39,778 nt of DNA from Veillonella montpellierensis DSM 17217 (GTDB taxonomy: Bacteria > Bacillota > Negativicutes > Veillonellales > Veillonellaceae): the NCBI RefSeq assembly GCF_000426745.1, contig NZ_AUFY01000015.1:1-39778 (forward strand). The letters run 5' to 3'. This document shows, in pieces, positions 37,141 to 39,778 of this stretch. Position 1 is the stretch's first letter, and each line of letters opens with the position of its first letter. Position numbers and translations under genes: made by a program. The notes beneath the pieces are model-generated. The model searched no databases and was not told where the DNA came from. It worked only from the letters and a program-made list of their open reading frames with translations.

Positions 37141-37165
37141 TTATAAAAAGCTATTGAAGAGTTAG
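36866..37165 (+). pseudogene. Phage head-tail connector-like gene, truncated copy
   Basis: 99 residues. The first 91 match the gene at 37884 with about ten differences; the remainder (SYKKLLKS) is unrelated, because the second toxin cassette begins there in another frame. The lost part is the C-terminal region with YRK.VWF seen in the full copy. AGGAGGT precedes ATG 36866, so it may still be translated. FVLDCLDYFHRTDFP.SLVYTGAELAVKY resembles gp6/gp15-type connectors. It serves as a repeat flanking the cassette. Confidence 0.65.
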
Positions 37166-37563
37166 AAGAGCTTGGGTATACTTTAGGTAAAGATAAGGAA
37201 AAAAGATGGTTTTCCGACCCGGATTCAAACGAGAAAGAGTTTCCTCTCTATCCTACTAATGGCGGTGCAATTGGTAAAACTTGGACTGAAGTTTTGTTGG
37301 TAGGAACTAAAATAACTCGATATGGTAGAACTAGAGAAAAATATACTGCACCAGCAGGAACACCGTTTGTAAATAGAACTGTGCCTTATACTGAAGCAGA
37401 ATATACTGATAATGAACATCAGTGTATAGTTGTTAAGCCACTACCAGTACAAACTAGCGTTATTACACCAGCATTTAATAAAGTTGGTGGAGGGATTCAG
37501 TATAAAACCAAAGAAAGTATTCAGTATTATTTAGATGAAGGCTATTTAAAGGAGATTGATTAG
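37147..37563 (+). pseudogene. Start-less second TNT toxin cassette
   Basis: The frame is open for 138 codons after a TAA at 37144 but has no ATG or GTG and no ribosome site before its core; the first usable codon is TTG 37294, inside the domain. TNT motifs: PTNGGAIGKTWTEVLLVGTK, ITRYGRTREKYTAPAGTPF, NRTVPY, VVKPLPVQTSVITPAF, GGGIQYKTKES (conserved Gln) and GYLKEID. It ends two bases before the next ATG. It is intact as a domain but not as a gene, as expected for a stored cassette that must recombine onto a carrier. Confidence 0.75.
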
Positions 37564-37564
37564 T

Positions 37565-37834
37565 ATGACAATTAAAGAAATTAAAGCATTATTGCCTAAA
37601 ATCAGCGTACCTAAAAGCTCATATAATATTGATAACAGTCCTACGCCTATTGTGCCAGGTACAATAATTCTTGAAAGAATTCCTAAAGGGTTTTCGGTAT
37701 ATTGGACTGAAAGAAATGAAGTCTTTGAACAGCGAGATATAGCAGATGAAGAAGAAGCGGTTAATTATTTCTTGCATTTGCTAGAGGGTAGTTCTAAAAC
37801 TCATAGAAAATATATTGTGAATCATGTTGTGTGA
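37565..37834 (+). CDS. Presumed immunity protein for the second TNT cassette
   Basis: 89 residues from ATG 37565 (AAAGGAG ten bases upstream, within the toxin end). It shares layout with the 36544 product: IKEIKALLPK start, ILERIPKGFSVYWTERNEVF, then EEEAVNYFLHLLEG. Having its own ribosome site, it could be made although the toxin cannot. Role inferred from position. A terminator follows immediately. Confidence 0.6.
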   Translation: MTIKEIKALLPKISVPKSSYNIDNSPTPIVPGTIILERIPKGFSVYWTERNEVFEQRDIADEEEAVNYFLHLLEGSSKTHRKYIVNHVV

Positions 37835-37862
37835 GCACCCAAACCAAAAGGGTGCTTTTTTA
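37834..37862 (+). terminator. Terminator after second immunity gene
   Basis: AGCACCC pairs with GGGTGCT around nine bases, followed by a T-run. It overlaps the last base of the stop codon. Confidence 0.8.
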
Positions 37863-38158
37863 ATATCCAAAAGGAGGTGAGGTATGGCAAATGTGAAGTA
37901 TATAAGTTATGAAGAGGCGGTGCAGTGTATTGCAGATACAGCTAAACGAATGTTGTTTATGCTTGATATGACCATGGATAAAAAGAGCCTAGAGCTTATT
38001 TCTTCCTTTGCTGAAAAGTTTGTACTGGATTGCATGGACTATTGCCATAGAACAGACTTCCCTCGTTCATTGGTGTATACTGGTGCTGAACTAGCTGTAA
38101 AGTATAGCAAGGACACATTAAGCCAATCACAAGGACCTTTAAAGTCATTAAAAGAAAA
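37848..38158 (+). repeat. Direct repeat bounding the second toxin cassette, right copy
   Basis: Counterpart of 36830-37140: same hairpin tail, AAAAGGAGGT and first 91 connector codons, with about ten amino-acid differences. Confidence 0.8.
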
Positions 38159-38300
38159 TGATGTTGAGTTTACATGGGTAGTCTCGGATATGTCGCCGAT
38201 TGGGTATCTTAGTGAACAAGATTTCAATTCTATCAAGCCTAAACTAAATTTATATCGTAAGATGGTATGGTTTAATGGGGAATACATACGAAGCGTATAA
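37884..38300 (+). CDS. Phage head-tail connector-like protein, full copy
   Basis: 138 residues, about the length of gp6/gp15-type head-tail connectors. A helical N-terminal half (YEEAVQCIADTAKRMLFML, FVLDCMDYCHRTDFP) leads to AELAVKY, then SLKENDVEFTW and the C-terminal IKPKLNLYRKMVWF, which fits the connector pattern. AGGAGGTGA lies before ATG 37884. Isolated from portal, capsid and tail genes, so probably a prophage relic kept as a recombination partner. Family call is from pattern memory. Confidence 0.65.
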   Translation: MANVKYISYEEAVQCIADTAKRMLFMLDMTMDKKSLELISSFAEKFVLDCMDYCHRTDFPRSLVYTGAELAVKYSKDTLSQSQGPLKSLKENDVEFTWVVSDMSPIGYLSEQDFNSIKPKLNLYRKMVWFNGEYIRSV

Positions 38301-38311
38301 TAAATGAATAG

Positions 38312-38503
38312 AACAGGGAATTAGAGTTAGTAAATCAGAACTTTAAAAGCAACAAAGGTTCGTCAGCGATAACACAAAACGGATTCATAAAAGCAGAAAC
38401 ATACTTAAATGAGAAAAAAAGAATTATACGAGCGAATAGAGAATGTAGAAATAGTAAACTACTTACTATTTTATTAGGTGAACGGTCATATATTTGGCTG
38501 TAA
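38312..38503 (+). pseudogene. Decayed start-less coding stretch, possibly another toxin end
   Basis: 63 sense codons between stops with no start codon, including ITQNGFIKAETYLNEKKR and NRECRNSKLL. A neighbouring frame contains IRVSKSEL before it and YYFIR and VIYLAVKN after it, as if one reading frame had been broken by indels. The pieces faintly recall MuF-associated polymorphic toxin ends (VSKSE, IHYS.TGTHIVP), but this is weak. Confidence 0.3.
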
Positions 38504-38523
38504 AGAATTAGTTGTAATAAAAG

Positions 38524-38567
38524 AGCCTACTAGCATAGAGTGAAAACTATGTTAGTAGGCTTATTTT
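38524..38567 (+). terminator. Terminator
   Basis: AGCCTACTAGCATAG pairs with CTATGTTAGTAGGCT (one wobble) followed by TTTTTT. It ends the cassette region before two tiny ORFs. Confidence 0.8.
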
Positions 38568-38600
38568 TTGCAAATATAATATATGTGTAAGGCGGTGATG

Positions 38601-38696
38601 ATGATGGACATAATAAAAGAGCTAACAAGTTTGATAAATGGCTTAACGCTACTAGCACTAGCAATAGCAATTTTGAAACTTGTTAGCAAAGACTAA
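38601..38696 (+). CDS. Tiny single-span membrane peptide 1
   Basis: About 31 residues. AAGGCGG precedes three consecutive ATG codons (38598, 38601, 38604). A charged start (MDIIKELTS) leads to a hydrophobic span LTLLALAIAILKLV and a basic end. A GC-rich hairpin, GGCGGG/CCCGCC (about 38703-38722), follows. It could be a phage-type small membrane peptide or a type I-like toxin; no homologue known. Confidence 0.4.
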   Translation: MMDIIKELTSLINGLTLLALAIAILKLVSKD

Positions 38697-38758
38697 AAAG
38701 CGGGCGGGTGAAAGCCCCGCCACCTTTTCAATATTATTATAAATCAACGAGGTGGATT

Positions 38759-38839
38759 ATGCAATATTTAGAATGGATGATTAATATAGCAACTATTATT
38801 GTTTTAATATTAGCAATTAAACGTTTAGTTAGAAGGTGA
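38759..38839 (+). CDS. Tiny single-span membrane peptide 2
   Basis: 26 residues, with GAGGTGG six bases before ATG 38759. One hydrophobic span, MINIATIIVLILAI, then a basic end KRLVRR. It resembles peptide 1 in design and directly precedes the helix-turn-helix gene, overlapping its ribosome site. Function unknown. Confidence 0.4.
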   Translation: MQYLEWMINIATIIVLILAIKRLVRR

Positions 38840-38844
38840 TAAAT

Positions 38845-39051
38845 TTGAAATTTGAAATAGAAGATATTATGACAACACAAGAAGCAGGAGAACAGTGGAA
38901 TCTATCAGCTAGTACAGTAAAGGGATTATGTACTGGTGTTCAAGGACGCCCACCACGATTAGAAATAGATGTAGAATGTCGAAAGTCAGGTAAAATGTGG
39001 CTAGTGACACGGCAAGGTATGGAACGATTATATGGTAAACTAGAAAAATAA
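38845..39051 (+). CDS. Small helix-turn-helix DNA-binding protein
   Basis: 68 residues from TTG 38845, chosen because AGAAGG lies eight bases before it; ATG 38869 is an alternative. MTTQEAGEQWNLSASTVKGL is a MerR/excisionase-like helix-turn-helix, followed by a short wing RKSGKMWLVTRQGMERLYGK. Such proteins in phage remnants act as excisionases or small repressors. No integrase is seen beside it. A terminator follows. Confidence 0.6.
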   Translation: MKFEIEDIMTTQEAGEQWNLSASTVKGLCTGVQGRPPRLEIDVECRKSGKMWLVTRQGMERLYGKLEK

Positions 39052-39062
39052 TGATTCCAATG

Positions 39063-39090
39063 AGGACTATCGAATATGATAGTCCTTTTT
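39063..39090 (+). terminator. Terminator of the helix-turn-helix gene
   Basis: AGGACTATC pairs with GATAGTCCT around six bases, then TTTT. Confidence 0.8.
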
Positions 39091-39215
39091 GTAAGGACAT
39101 TTTACATTGTGTTCGATAAATTATAAATAATAATTTGTCCCTTATCTGCCCCTTTTCTTATGTAGAGGTTAAATGATATAGCAATAGTGCTAAATTTATA
39201 GTGTAAACACTCAAT

Positions 39216-39374
39216 CCGCACCAAGTTGATTAAATAGGGGTTACAGATAATTCTGTAACCCCTTATTTTTATTGATACCATACAGTCTTGCGTGGCTATA
39301 AAGTATTTTGACATCAAAATACTTTATAGCTACGCACTGCGATGTTATTTTCCGTCTTATGTGTCACAAATGTT
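39216..39374 (+). repeat. Flanking direct repeat, right copy (att-like)
   Basis: Begins CCGCACCA, as at the tRNA-Leu 3' end but with no tRNA before it, then the terminator hairpin, the conserved GATACCATACAGTCTTGCGT and the palindrome (39290-39335). Here the palindrome is complete: arms of 21 bp with one wobble around ACAT. Homology with the left copy fades after CCGTCTTATGTGTCACAAATG. Confidence 0.75.
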
Positions 39375-39417
39375 TGATTACTACAGAGACGACTACCAAA
39401 AATAATTAAAAATCCTC

Positions 39418-39446
39418 TTGCAATTTATAGTGCAATAGGATACAAT
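39418..39446 (+). promoter_or_regulatory. rRNA operon promoter P1
   Basis: TTGCAA, 17 bp, TACAAT, with A-rich DNA upstream. It is about 290 bp before the 16S gene. Confidence 0.65.
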
Positions 39447-39530
39447 ACTAATACAGTTCAGGTATGAGCTGTTTTAATTTGCTTGTCTAGGGCGTATGTA
39501 CTAGATGAGCGAGAAAATCATAAAAAGTTG

Positions 39531-39559
39531 TTGACAAGACATCTTGAAAATGATAAGAT
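39531..39559 (+). promoter_or_regulatory. rRNA operon promoter P2
   Basis: A perfect TTGACA, 17 bp, TAAGAT, preceded by an A-tract UP-like element. Tandem arrangement with P1 is usual for rRNA operons. Confidence 0.8.
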
Positions 39560-39623
39560 AATCAAGTCGTCGGTTGAAGAAATAGCGACAACAGATTTTT
39601 GAAAACTGAACAATATAAGGTAA

Positions 39624-39702
39624 ACATTACTTAGTAATGTACATATGCCAGAGTGCGGGTTTCGTAAGAAACCAACCAAAAAATTCAAGTTACGTAAGTA
39701 AC
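39624..39702 (+). other. Structured 16S leader with GUAA-loop hairpins
   Basis: Three short hairpins: ACATTAC-TTA-GTAATGT (39624-39640), GGTTTC-GTAA-GAAACC (39658-39673) and GTTAC-GTAA-GTAAC (39689-39702). The last two share a GTAA (GNRA-type) loop. They lie in the transcribed leader, likely for processing or antitermination. Confidence 0.5.
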
Positions 39703-39734
39703 AAAAACAAATGAGCTAGCAAATAGCTTCAAGA

Positions 39735-39778
39735 TATCTTGGAGAGTTTGATCCTGGCTCAGGACGAACGCTGGCGGC
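39735..39778 (+). rRNA. 16S ribosomal RNA, 5' end only
   Basis: GAGAGTTTGATCCTGGCTCA and GGACGAACGCTGGCGGC are the universal start of 16S rRNA. The gene runs off the window. The mature 5' end is estimated by comparison with E. coli, within a few bases. Confidence 0.95.

Noticed and set aside
38039..38287. 82-codon minus-strand ORF in the connector gene
   Set aside because: Shadow of the plus-strand connector, which has a good ribosome site and a conserved duplicate.
35529..39374. CRISPR array or insertion sequence between the repeats
   Set aside because: Repeats are only two per type, long and unevenly spaced, and no transposase or Cas gene is present.

Overview
The window looks like a chromosomal segment of a low-GC, diderm Firmicute of the class Negativicutes, most likely Veillonella. 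This is inferred from a giant Gly/Asn/Asp-rich trimeric autotransporter (which needs an outer membrane) combined with Firmicute-style GGAGG ribosome sites, Firmicute-like tRNA and rRNA leaders, an A-type flavodiiron protein and a PoxB-type pyruvate oxidase. No database search was possible, so the genus is an inference.

Layout. 1-3.7 kb: the 3' part of a trimeric autotransporter adhesin. 4.2-10 kb: mostly stand-alone genes: poxB (-), a ketopantoate reductase (+), a PAP2 phosphatase (+) and a flavodiiron O2/NO reductase (-), separated by long A/T-rich spacers with strong hairpin terminators. 10.5-25 kb: purine metabolism. purL (-) is divergent from a LysR regulator and xpt (+). Two paralogous small proteins follow, then purE-purF-purM-purN-purH-purD behind a clear promoter, a putative 35-codon leader peptide and an attenuator-like hairpin. 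25.5-34.3 kb: a YgbA-like Cys-rich protein and the menaquinone set menF-menD-menH-menB-menE-menC plus a hotdog thioesterase and an unknown protein. menA and menG are not in the window. PoxB passes electrons to quinone in the family, so poxB and the men cluster are functionally connected.

35.2-39.8 kb: a tRNA-Asp/tRNA-Phe/tRNA-Leu operon, then about 3.5 kb bounded by an imperfect direct repeat of about 155 bp that starts at the 3' end of tRNA-Leu. Tandem promoters and the first bases of a 16S rRNA gene follow. The bounded segment holds phage-derived toxin material: a MuF (phage head morphogenesis) C-terminal stub fused to a TNT-type NAD+ glycohydrolase domain with a small presumed immunity gene, then a truncated phage head-tail connector gene, then a second TNT cassette with no start codon and its own presumed immunity gene, then a full-length connector copy, a decayed coding stretch, two tiny membrane peptides and a small helix-turn-helix protein. 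No integrase, portal or capsid gene is present. I read it as a prophage-derived toxin-immunity cassette array stored between tRNA and rRNA operons, and regard it as the most interesting part of the window.
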